Program-made: the position numbers and the translations under genes
The notes under the pieces: generated by a model
Told to the model about the DNA's origin: nothing
Seen by the model: only the letters and a program-made list of their open reading frames with translations
Database searches by the model: none
In this document: one piece after another, positions 26,369-34,594 of the stretch
Numbering within the stretch: the first letter of the stretch is position 1
Layout: the number at the start of each line of letters is the position of its first letter
Assembly: GCA_965662365.1 (NCBI GenBank)
Contig: CBFIHR010000039.1
Span: 1 to 39,419, forward strand
Reading direction: 5' to 3'
From: CAWVWD01 sp965662365
GTDB taxonomy: Bacteria; Bacteroidota; Bacteroidia; Chitinophagales; Saprospiraceae
Length of the DNA: 39,419 nt

Positions 26369-26869
26369 TTACATTTCTCGCTCAGGTAGGATTTTTTTTA
26401 ATCGTTCGGTCAATTCAAAAACCGCTGGACAAACCAACGTATTCAAATAAGTCGTGTTTAAAATTTGGCTCATTTGCTTACGATTCGTGTGCGGGTATTC
26501 TCGACACGCCTTTGGACGAACCTCATAAATTCCACAATAATTATCTGCTCCCAAAAATGGACAAGGCGATGATTTTAAAACGGTATCACCGTCTTCATCG
26601 ACTCTTAGATACTTTTTTGTAAACTCCGCCACTGACATTTTTTGATGTTTCGCAATTCGTCTCACATCTGTTTTTGTGAACATCGGGCTTGTTGTCTTAC
26701 AACAATTGGCACACGCCAAACAATCTACCTCTTCAAAGACGGCATCATGCAAACTGTGAAAGACATCGTCTAATCCTTTTGTATTCTTTCTTCCCAAACG
26801 CTTGTAATAATTTCGATTTTCTTTCTTCTTGACTTTTGCTTGTCGCTGAAATTGTTCTATTAAATCCAT
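26369..26869 (-). CDS. YkgJ-family cysteine-cluster protein
   Basis: A 166-residue protein of the YkgJ (zinc or iron-chelating) family. The N-terminal ~50 residues are Lys-rich and helical. Then comes CLACANCCKTTSP near 54-66, the family's CxxCxxCC cluster. It is followed by CPFLGADNYCGIYEVRPKACREYP near 103-126, and CPA near 147. These eight or so cysteines are the conserved metal-ligand set. It may bind an Fe-S cluster or zinc; the cellular role is unknown. The start codon lies about 90 nt after the stop of the very large secreted protein, and the spacer is an inverted word repeat, so the two may share a transcript. Confidence 0.85.
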   Translation of the reverse strand: MDLIEQFQRQAKVKKKENRNYYKRLGRKNTKGLDDVFHSLHDAVFEEVDCLACANCCKTTSPMFTKTDVRRIAKHQKMSVAEFTKKYLRVDEDGDTVLKSSPCPFLGADNYCGIYEVRPKACREYPHTNRKQMSQILNTTYLNTLVCPAVFELTERLKKILPEREM

Positions 26870-26880
26870 TTATTATTTTT

Positions 26881-26953
26881 GAGTATTCGACTGTTCAAAT
26901 ATTTGAATGTTTTTTGATAACACTTAAATATTTGAACATTCAAACATTTGAAC
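26881..26953 (-). repeat. Inverted word repeat between the large secreted protein and YkgJ-type genes
   Basis: Two arms made of ATTTGAA/TTCAAAT words (core GTTCAAATATTTGAA and TTAAATATTTGAACA) face each other around a GATAA-type loop. They fill almost the whole spacer between stop and start. The arm next to the YkgJ-type gene contains the 14-mer palindrome seen also at 3799 and 26341. Confidence 0.7.
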
Positions 26954-26959
26954 TAAAAG

Positions 26960-29900
26960 TTATTCATTTGCTAAAGCAGCACGACGCAAGAAATAAGTCA
27001 CCGCCCCAGGCCCTGTCGGTAAAACGACTATGTCAATATCCTTAGTTTTAAACTGTAACTCCTTCTTTTTCATGCCTTTATAGGTATCCATAAAGTTCGT
27101 ATTATTAGAAAAAATACTTACTACACCCTTACCTTCTGTTATTCTATAATTAAAATAATAATAATTTCCACCTGCCGATTCAATATAAATATTCATTTCA
27201 TCAGTTTGTCGAGTCATTCTAAATTCAACATGCGATTTGGTTTGTTTACTTATCGGTGTTCCGTTCACATAAGCTAAACCCAGCGTACTGCCTTTTGATA
27301 AAAACGATTGAACTTCACGATTCCAAACCATAGGTACTTGCCCAAAAATAATTGAATATTGACCTGTAATATCTTTAGGCAAAAATAATCGATTAAACTG
27401 TGCTAATTCGTTATTCGCTTTCTCTAATTCCTTATCACTCGGTAAAAACTCCGCCAAGGCATTTGGGAAATAATCCCCTTCATAATTTGCTTCAGGTACG
27501 TCAAAAGAGTTGGTTTCGATATCACGAACCATAATAGACAATAGTTTTTCGGGAATCTGAAAACCGACTCCGAGCATCAAGTCCATTTCGATTTTATTTT
27601 GGTCGTAATACAAAACAGATTGTCCAGCCGCTTTGACATTTATTCCATCTAATTTTTGAACCATTTTATACACGCCTTCCGTAGTTACCTTCCCGTCAGC
27701 GTTACGAAAAGTCACCATATTACCACGTTTTGCCCCACTTAAGACTTTTGTAGAATCGCCAAAATAAAACACTTTTGCGATATTATCTGGTTTTACAACA
27801 CCAACGGCATCAAACACCTCAATATCTCGCTGCGACTTAGGTGCTGTCATAACCAGAGGATAAATTTCCGTCGAATCATATTCTATTCTAATACCGACTT
27901 CAAGGCGTTTGCCCAGTTCATTTCGAGGTCGATTGTACGGAATCAACACGGTATCTTTGCTAATACGCTCATCAATTGAAAACCACTCTGCTCCCGGCAA
28001 CCCCTGTGCGTCTAACCTCAAAAAGCCTTTAAATTTTAACGACTTATATCGAGCATCTAAATCCACCACACCTTTATAACTGACATTTTTATCAATAATA
28101 AACTTATCTGTTTCTGTCAATGTCCCGGTTGCTTTCGTCACTAATGCTCTCTTTTTCTCTCGACCGACAACAATAGACTTAAATAAAATCTGTTGTTCTT
28201 CGTTTCCTACATTATAATCATAAATTCCATTACTTGCTTGATAATCCCGCTTACTGGTAATAAATGCTTGTGCCTCTTTTATGGTATGAAAACGATTCAA
28301 AGTATCTGCAATAATCGTCACTTTTTCTAAAGGCTTCATTGCTGCATTCGCTTCAATCGCTACAAAACCATCCCCCGGAATAATCAAAGCATCTGCAACA
28401 CTTATCTGTGGGACACCTTCGATTTTCAATAAGTTAGTTTCTAAGTTATAGTTCGCCTTTTTACCCGAAAAGCTCAATCCATACTGATTCGGATGTGTTG
28501 ATACGAATACCGCATTATCGTTAGTCGATTGAAAAGAGATTTCTTTTTTATTCATATCCCATTCAAACTCATTCATCGACGTTTTGTATTGCGTATAAGG
28601 CATCTCCGTATTAATCGCCGTTGAGTTCGATTTAAACTTTCCTATCTGTTTATTAAAGTCAATATTCGAATTTACATTTTTTGTACTAAAAGCTAAAGCC
28701 TCTTTTCCATCTTGAGTTTTAATATTCAAATCAGAAGTATCAGCCAGAATACCAAATGTACCAAAACGCATACTTTTTGAAAATAACGCACCATCTGACC
28801 AATCAAACTCTCCATCTCCATAAACACCACCTGGAGTCATAATTAATAACCCTTCTAACTGATAACTTGGATTAAAAATATCAAACGGTTTTGTTTTCGA
28901 CTGAATATACATACTGTCTTTGTACGGTCGCCAGTCCACTTTTACTTCCTCACCATGAATATTCGGAAACTCCACCGGAGCCGTTTGCTCTTCCAAATCA
29001 AATGATTTTGAGGTTCCGGTCATTCGATTTGGTTGAAATAAAATATCATCGGAGTTAATCGTAGAACCCAAATAACTCACCGTTCCTTTTCCGATCAATC
29101 CTTTATTTCCTAACTTAATCGTTTTATTATATTTACCCTTTCCGCTATACAACGGATAGCCTTCGGGCGGAGTTTGAGTTGTAAAACCTAATGATAAATC
29201 CTCATTTTGCACTCGTAACACCTCTCGCAACTCCGGAAAAATATCCGCAGAAATCAGCTGACCATCAAACTGTACGCCGCCAGGGTCAAAACCATCTAAA
29301 CTATCAATTACAAAAGGATCTAATTCAAAATAAAATTTATCTCGCTTATAAGCTCCGCCTGCTGTTGACTTATCAGAATAGTAAACCCTCGAGTTATTTA
29401 AACTGGTGAGCCGAGGAAATCGAGCAATCGGTATCCGAGAGGATTTATTAAAAGACGTATCAATCTCCACTATTGCATTCATATCCTCAATCAAGGTACT
29501 CAAAGAAGCTAAAATCGGCATATTTAATCTGTCTTTCTCCCCTGTCGGAATTCGCAACAGAAACTCATTAACAGAATCTAATTCCATCAAAAACTTCTCA
29601 TATTCAAAATGAAAATCATTTCCCCAAAAAATTCCAAAACCGGCAAACACCTGCCCATTGAAATCCATATTCCTATTCTTATTAAACACCACTTCTCTTC
29701 CTAGAGGTTTGATCGCTACCAATTGCGAATCGCTTAAAGTAATACTATTGACTCCATTCAAAATCAATTGCTGTGTATTCAAGTTCAAAATACCATTGTT
29801 TCGCTTTGATTCTGAAATCGCTCGAATAACATCAAAATCTCGCTTTTTTCGACTTGCTTCCGCATAATGAAAAGTCTTTTCTTTCACATAAACTATCTCA

Positions 29901-31456
29901 CGCTCATCATCGTAAAAAATAAATCCATCTTCAACAAGATTATTCAATAACCCTTTAATCGATACAAGATTTAAGCGAGGATTAAACTTTTTTGCTAATA
30001 AATTCGCATCTAAAATCCGGGCAGAATCTCTCTGATACCCTTCTACTTTTTCACGATATTCAGCGTAAGCTTTCATTGTCGAAACAGGATTATAGTCCGC
30101 AATATTTTGGATTCGCCGATAATCTCTGTCATTATAATATGCCAATGATTCGAACTCCCCTTTTTTCGGTCGATTGCTAATATTCGACATACCACCTTGA
30201 CCAACTTCGATAGAATCCGCATCAATCTGCCAAGCCACTTTTTCTACCTCCATTTCCAACTGATGATAAGAGTTAAAAAAGGCAATCTGCGAACTACCTA
30301 TTCCTTTACGAGTCATCGTCAACTGACGTTCTTTGATGTCAAATCGAAAATCTATTCCCGGATGATAAATTGAGTCCTCTTCAAAATACAAACTTATTTC
30401 TACATCTTGAGCAATAATTCTTTCACCTTGACGAATCACATATTTTTGTGCTTTCGTATTAATAGCCAATTGACCTGTTCGTTTCATAAAATCCATTTGA
30501 GCAGGATTTAATCTATCTCCAAAACCAATGACACTCGACCCTTCTAACCTAAATCCACCTCGATAATTAATATTTTCACCAACATTATCAATTACTAATT
30601 TTTTATCATAAGACTCAAAACGAGGGTAAGAAAGGTTCGTTCCTGTCGTTACAATCACTTTATCTTCAAACCTTCCTTCAATTGGCGTATCAAAAAATGT
30701 TGGGTGATGAAAAGTGACCTTATTCACTTGATAAGTGTTGGTTTTCGTAATAACTTCATACTCATCAAATGTACAAAATACTTTATCTGTTAACCCTACT
30801 CTCGACCAATCCACTTGTCCTTTCTCTCCTTTCCATCTAAATTCCAATGGATAATAAGTCCCGCTTGTATTTTTGATGACAATCGAATCTACCTTACGAA
30901 TACCAATCAAATCATGATCTTTCATTTTCACATAAGGCACCTCTTTGTAACCAAACTCATACTCTTGTGTCGTCACCTGCCAGGTCAATCCTACTGATGA
31001 ATAACGCAAGGTGGATTTATCAAATAAATCTACACAAAACTCTAGATAACTTTCAAAGTCACGATTTTTTGAGCTTTTCAGCTCGCTCAACATCTGCTTA
31101 TTTGTCGCCATCCATTCATCAAATTGCAAATCTATTAGACCTTTATTTTCCATCACATTCAAATTTTCTAAATATGATTCAAAGTAAGGATTACTAGGCA
31201 TTTTGCGGTCCAACATCATATTAGATAACTCCCGAATTTTAGCAAACTGCTCTGGTGTATATCTCCCTGCGTTCAAGTCTTCTGAAAACTTCTCAAATAT
31301 GGGTTTCATCGTTTTATTAGAAACATTCACATATTGCCCTAATTCATTTAAAAATGTTTTAGAATCTTCCGAAAACGCTGTCACTTGAGCAAAACTCTCT
31401 GTTAATGAAAGTCCAAAACAAAACAATCCAACCAATATTATTTTAACCTTATTCAT
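26960..31456 (-). CDS. Very large exported protein, function unknown
   Basis: A 1498-residue protein with a clear signal peptide (MNKVKIILVGLFCFGLSLTESFAQ). There is no lipobox and no recognisable type IX sorting domain at the C-terminus. The whole mature chain is predicted strand-rich, with long runs of alternating residues and very few cysteines. Segments such as SVIGFGDRLNP, VDWRPYKDSMYIQ and GVYKMVQKLDG resemble scaffold-like repetitive beta structure, as in LptD/OstA-like or beta-helical proteins, but no domain was recognised with confidence. It probably lies in the periplasm or at the outer membrane. I know of similar-size conserved proteins in Bacteroidota but no assigned function. It is followed by the YkgJ-type gene. 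Confidence 0.75.
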   Translation of the reverse strand: MNKVKIILVGLFCFGLSLTESFAQVTAFSEDSKTFLNELGQYVNVSNKTMKPIFEKFSEDLNAGRYTPEQFAKIRELSNMMLDRKMPSNPYFESYLENLNVMENKGLIDLQFDEWMATNKQMLSELKSSKNRDFESYLEFCVDLFDKSTLRYSSVGLTWQVTTQEYEFGYKEVPYVKMKDHDLIGIRKVDSIVIKNTSGTYYPLEFRWKGEKGQVDWSRVGLTDKVFCTFDEYEVITKTNTYQVNKVTFHHPTFFDTPIEGRFEDKVIVTTGTNLSYPRFESYDKKLVIDNVGENINYRGGFRLEGSSVIGFGDRLNPAQMDFMKRTGQLAINTKAQKYVIRQGERIIAQDVEISLYFEEDSIYHPGIDFRFDIKERQLTMTRKGIGSSQIAFFNSYHQLEMEVEKVAWQIDADSIEVGQGGMSNISNRPKKGEFESLAYYNDRDYRRIQNIADYNPVSTMKAYAEYREKVEGYQRDSARILDANLLAKKFNPRLNLVSIKGLLNNLVEDGFIFYDDEREIVYVKEKTFHYAEASRKKRDFDVIRAISESKRNNGILNLNTQQLILNGVNSITLSDSQLVAIKPLGREVVFNKNRNMDFNGQVFAGFGIFWGNDFHFEYEKFLMELDSVNEFLLRIPTGEKDRLNMPILASLSTLIEDMNAIVEIDTSFNKSSRIPIARFPRLTSLNNSRVYYSDKSTAGGAYKRDKFYFELDPFVIDSLDGFDPGGVQFDGQLISADIFPELREVLRVQNEDLSLGFTTQTPPEGYPLYSGKGKYNKTIKLGNKGLIGKGTVSYLGSTINSDDILFQPNRMTGTSKSFDLEEQTAPVEFPNIHGEEVKVDWRPYKDSMYIQSKTKPFDIFNPSYQLEGLLIMTPGGVYGDGEFDWSDGALFSKSMRFGTFGILADTSDLNIKTQDGKEALAFSTKNVNSNIDFNKQIGKFKSNSTAINTEMPYTQYKTSMNEFEWDMNKKEISFQSTNDNAVFVSTHPNQYGLSFSGKKANYNLETNLLKIEGVPQISVADALIIPGDGFVAIEANAAMKPLEKVTIIADTLNRFHTIKEAQAFITSKRDYQASNGIYDYNVGNEEQQILFKSIVVGREKKRALVTKATGTLTETDKFIIDKNVSYKGVVDLDARYKSLKFKGFLRLDAQGLPGAEWFSIDERISKDTVLIPYNRPRNELGKRLEVGIRIEYDSTEIYPLVMTAPKSQRDIEVFDAVGVVKPDNIAKVFYFGDSTKVLSGAKRGNMVTFRNADGKVTTEGVYKMVQKLDGINVKAAGQSVLYYDQNKIEMDLMLGVGFQIPEKLLSIMVRDIETNSFDVPEANYEGDYFPNALAEFLPSDKELEKANNELAQFNRLFLPKDITGQYSIIFGQVPMVWNREVQSFLSKGSTLGLAYVNGTPISKQTKSHVEFRMTRQTDEMNIYIESAGGNYYYFNYRITEGKGVVSIFSNNTNFMDTYKGMKKKELQFKTKDIDIVVLPTGPGAVTYFLRRAALANE

Positions 31457-31719
31457 AGATTTTCTAATGATTTGTAATTGATAATTATCGTTGATAATAA
31501 CTATTCTCTTTACTTTAACGATCTAAAAATTATACAAGTGTAACACTATCTTAACGCAAAATTGTTAAAATTAGTAGGGAATCCTAAAAATTGTAGATAA
31601 GTGATTCATTATGACAAATGGAATTCATTGTAAAATGATTTTTTAGTGATAAAAAAAGAAAATGAGGTTGTAAAATCACTCTTTTAGTTAAGTTTACCTA
31701 AAATCAACTACTCAAAACA

Positions 31720-31981
31720 CCACAATGACTATAACTCCCCCAAAATTAGGACAATTATTTAAGTTGAAAATATGAGTAATTTAGGAAAAAAGAAACCAGA
31801 TCACATAGGAAATGATTAAATAAAGGTTCAATTTAATTGGCCTATTCAGTTTTATATTTATTCGAATCATGAAATATCCCGAGATAATTATAATGGCAAG
31901 TTAGATAGTTTAACAAGGCAATATAATAGAGCAGCCATCAGAGTTATAAAAGTATTAAATAATACAGCTGAAACTCTTTAA
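31720..31981 (+). pseudogene. Decayed ORF with an in-frame stop
   Basis: ATG at 31772 opens MSNLGKKKPDHIGND, a TAA stop (31817), and then continues in the same frame for 53 codons (IKVQFNWPIQFYIYSN ... VLNNTAETL) to 31981. The single in-frame stop suggests a decayed gene. Just upstream, CTCCCCCAAAATTAGGACA (near 31736) is similar in style to terminal repeats of IS3-family elements, but no transposase is visible. The last base abuts the end of the convergent GYDIA kinase gene. The remaining ~260 nt upstream of this, to the large secreted protein gene, shows nothing I can name. Confidence 0.35.
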
Positions 31982-32956
31982 TTACAACACCAAATCCTCA
32001 TATTTCAAACAAACATCAAAACCTCTATCATTAAAATATTTTCGAGTTTCGGTTGCTGATTTTTCGCTTGTCGCTAAAACAAAATCTCCACCCCAAGCCC
32101 CCAACGATTTGATTTCGCCCCAGAAATCCTTAAAATATAACCGTTTTGCTCTTGCGATATTGAGCGTCGAAGAAACAATCGCTTCATGTTCTTTGATGAG
32201 TCGCTCAAAATCTTCTAATCTTAAAACAGTTTGCATTTCCTTCGTAATTGCTGTAATATCTTGTATTAGCGTACCTTTCTCTTTTACTAAATTTCGATAA
32301 CGAGCAATTCCATCACGAGAATTTTGCTTTTTGGTGAGGTAAACAAAATACAACTGCGACTTAAAAATCGGATCAAAAAAGACTTCTTCAAAATGCGGAA
32401 CAGGCGTTTTATAAAACGTAATCGCCCCTTTCGCACCAGCACACGCAATGTCGTAGCCCGAACCGCCAAACGTCATATCCAGCAATTCGAACGCATCAAC
32501 AGTTGCCCATTGTGCTAGGTTGTAAATCAGTGTCGAACTCGTGCCTAAACCCCAGTTTTTCGGAAAATCCAAATGTGTCGAAACCTTATAACTTTCGCCT
32601 TCTCGCAAGAACTGCAAATTAAGCGTTTGTGCCGCTTGAAAGATTTGCTGTAAACGTTGTCCAGTCGGTTTATCTGTTCCTTTGATATAGACACCATTGT
32701 TTTTATCAAAAGTCCCTTTGAACCAAGTTTTACCCTCGTTGTCCAAACTTTCCCATTCTAAGATATGGTCGAAACCAGCTGCGGCTTCGACTGTCATGGA
32801 TTGACCTTGTTTTGTCGGAACGGCAAGTGCTAAAGCCCCATCAAGCACAAAATATTCGCCCGAAAGTAAGAGTTTGCCGTTTGCTTTATAATCGAATTTG
32901 ATGATAGTATGTTTGAATGTTTGAATGTTTGAATGTTCGAGTATTACGTTCAACAT
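31982..32956 (-). CDS. GYDIA-family GHMP kinase, likely isoprenoid pathway
   Basis: A GHMP-superfamily kinase. NGKLLLSGEYFVLDGALALAVP near residues 27-48 is the N-terminal strand set. WGLGTSSTLIYNLAQW near 136-151 is the ATP loop (GLGTSS in place of GLGSSA). The GYDIACAGAKG motif near 166 names the family, and GAWGGDFVLA near 290 is the C-terminal motif. It lies 33 nt after HMG-CoA reductase, so it probably phosphorylates a mevalonate-pathway intermediate; I infer this from context only. The N-terminal ~19 residues (EHSNIQTFKHT) are encoded by a word repeat. The only in-frame ATG is within it, so the true start is uncertain. Confidence 0.85.
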   Translation of the reverse strand: MLNVILEHSNIQTFKHTIIKFDYKANGKLLLSGEYFVLDGALALAVPTKQGQSMTVEAAAGFDHILEWESLDNEGKTWFKGTFDKNNGVYIKGTDKPTGQRLQQIFQAAQTLNLQFLREGESYKVSTHLDFPKNWGLGTSSTLIYNLAQWATVDAFELLDMTFGGSGYDIACAGAKGAITFYKTPVPHFEEVFFDPIFKSQLYFVYLTKKQNSRDGIARYRNLVKEKGTLIQDITAITKEMQTVLRLEDFERLIKEHEAIVSSTLNIARAKRLYFKDFWGEIKSLGAWGGDFVLATSEKSATETRKYFNDRGFDVCLKYEDLVL

Positions 32957-32986
32957 TTGAACATTCTAACACTCGAACATTTAAAC
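32909..32986 (-). repeat. Inverted word repeat between HMG-CoA reductase and GYDIA kinase
   Basis: On the plus strand GTTTGAAT is tandem three times, followed by GTTCGAGTATT. After a short turn, words such as ACACTCGAACATTTAAAC answer it on the other arm. It fills the 33-nt spacer and runs into the start of the kinase reading frame. Confidence 0.75.
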
Positions 32987-32988
32987 AA

Positions 32989-34320
32989 TTAAACATATTC
33001 TTTTCTCAATGTTTGTAAAAATTCTCTAACGGCTGTAAACGAAACCGTTTTATCTTCAAAATGCTTTAAAACTTTTTCTCCTTCCATTTCGCTCGCTTCG
33101 AGATGATTCAAAATATTTTGCAAGTGCATTTTCATATGTCCTTTTTGAATACCCGTTGTCACCAAAGAACGTAAAGCAGCAAAATTTTGAGCTAAACCAA
33201 CAACTGCAATAATCTGCATTAATTCTTCGGCAGATGGATTACCTAAGATTTCCAGAGTGCGTTTTGCCAACGGATGTAAAGAAGTTAAGCCACCAACTGT
33301 TCCGACCGCTAACGGAATATCTAACCAAAAACGAAATTTTCCATCTTTAATTTCACATTGCGACAAGCTTCGATATTGTCCATCACGAGCAGCATAAGCG
33401 TGTCCACAGGCTTCAATCGCTCTAAAATCATTAGCGGTCGCCAAAACAACCGCATCGATTCCGTTGAAGATGCCCTTGTTGTGTGTCGTTGCACGATAAG
33501 GGTCAAGCCTTGCGATTTTAACGGCTTTTTCAAACTTTTTGGCGAAAGCCGAATTGTCTTTTCCATTGATATTGAAGGCTTCCAAGGGACATTCAACCGA
33601 AGCACGGACAACACATTCGGGCGTATAATTCGACAGAATCGCCATGATGACTGTTAACTCCTCTTCTTCCTCCTGAAAATCGTCATTTTCTATAACGTAT
33701 ATTTTCAACGATTGTCCGAAGGCTTCCAAAACAGAATTAATAAAGTTTGCTCCCATCGAGTCACAGGTTTCGAACGTTACTCTGATTTGGTAGTAATTCG
33801 GCTCTAAATCCGTAAAATCTAACAATTCCATTTCCAAAATTCCACCGCCACGCTTTCGCATATTACGAGTAATCGGTTCGGTATCGTGGTGTAAAACTTC
33901 CTTGATTTTATCAAAATGTTGAAATAATTTTTCGCTATCGCCTTTCCAAGAAAAATGAACTTGACCAACTTTTTTAGTTCCCAAAATCTCAGCTTTAAAG
34001 CCACCTTTATCGCTCCAATATTTCGCTGCACTTGCAGCTGCTGCCACGACTGAGCTTTCTTCAATCACCATCGGAATCGCATAAACTTTATCATTAATAA
34101 TAAAATTCGGAGCAATTCCGTAAGGCATCATATAGTTCGAAATTGTATTTTCACTAAAGCCATCCAAAATCTTTTGCAGCTTTTCGTCCGAGTGCCAGAA
34201 GCCCTTCATATCTTCAACCGTAGCGTCCGCATCGGGTGTATAATTGTTCGCAACCCATTCTAATTTAGCTGCTTTGGATTGTTTGGAAAATCCTTTGATC
34301 AGTTGATGTTTTTTATTCAT
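32989..34320 (-). CDS. Hydroxymethylglutaryl-CoA reductase, class II type
   Basis: Reduces HMG-CoA to mevalonate, or the reverse. The 443-residue soluble protein has no membrane segment, as in bacterial class II enzymes. ENTISNYMMPYGIAP near 57-71 and the catalytic Glu in VIEESSVVAAAASAAKYW near 85-102 are present. Catalytic Lys282 is in THNKGIFNGID and Asp298 in NDFRAIEACGHAYAA. The late His395 in QKGHMKMH is the proton donor of class II enzymes. Flanked by fni and a GHMP kinase, it is probably biosynthetic here despite the usual degradative label. The ATG overlaps the end of a short upstream frame by 8 nt. Confidence 0.94.
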   Translation of the reverse strand: MNKKHQLIKGFSKQSKAAKLEWVANNYTPDADATVEDMKGFWHSDEKLQKILDGFSENTISNYMMPYGIAPNFIINDKVYAIPMVIEESSVVAAAASAAKYWSDKGGFKAEILGTKKVGQVHFSWKGDSEKLFQHFDKIKEVLHHDTEPITRNMRKRGGGILEMELLDFTDLEPNYYQIRVTFETCDSMGANFINSVLEAFGQSLKIYVIENDDFQEEEEELTVIMAILSNYTPECVVRASVECPLEAFNINGKDNSAFAKKFEKAVKIARLDPYRATTHNKGIFNGIDAVVLATANDFRAIEACGHAYAARDGQYRSLSQCEIKDGKFRFWLDIPLAVGTVGGLTSLHPLAKRTLEILGNPSAEELMQIIAVVGLAQNFAALRSLVTTGIQKGHMKMHLQNILNHLEASEMEGEKVLKHFEDKTVSFTAVREFLQTLRKEYV

Positions 34321-34531
34321 TTTTTCTTAGATGTGAGATTTTAGATGTGAGATTTTGGACTTCTCTCATCAATTCCTTTTCGGTAATGTCTAATTTTGCA
34401 AATAAAATATTTCTAAGCGATTTTAAAATCTTTACAATGTCATAAATAGCTTTATGTGAACCAGAATCTTCCGACAACATGGCAACCATAAAATAAGCTC
34501 GTCAGTTTGATTTAAAATCAATCAAATTCAT
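34313..34531 (-). pseudogene. Short frame overlapping the HMG-CoA reductase start, one in-frame stop
   Basis: ATG at 34531 gives MNLIDFKSN, then TGA. In the same frame, RAYF and an ATG at 34489 lead to a 58-residue frame ending at 34313, inside the reductase start (ATGAATAA shared). The 58-residue part is helical and coding-like (SHKAIYDIVKILKSLRN, then EKELMREVQNLTSKISH). Its end is encoded by the word repeat ATGTGAGATTTT (34328-34357). It could be a small translated leader for the reductase or a decayed gene. No family was recognised. Confidence 0.4.
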
Positions 34532-34594
34532 TATATACGATGATTTTGGTAGTTTCAAAGAGGAAGAGTCGTTTTTTTAATTTTTTAGTTTTAA

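Noticed and set aside
31457..31720. Search for an RNA gene or phage/defence module in the spacer after the large secreted protein.
   Set aside because: Only AT-rich text without structure, tRNA-like folds or coding frames was seen.
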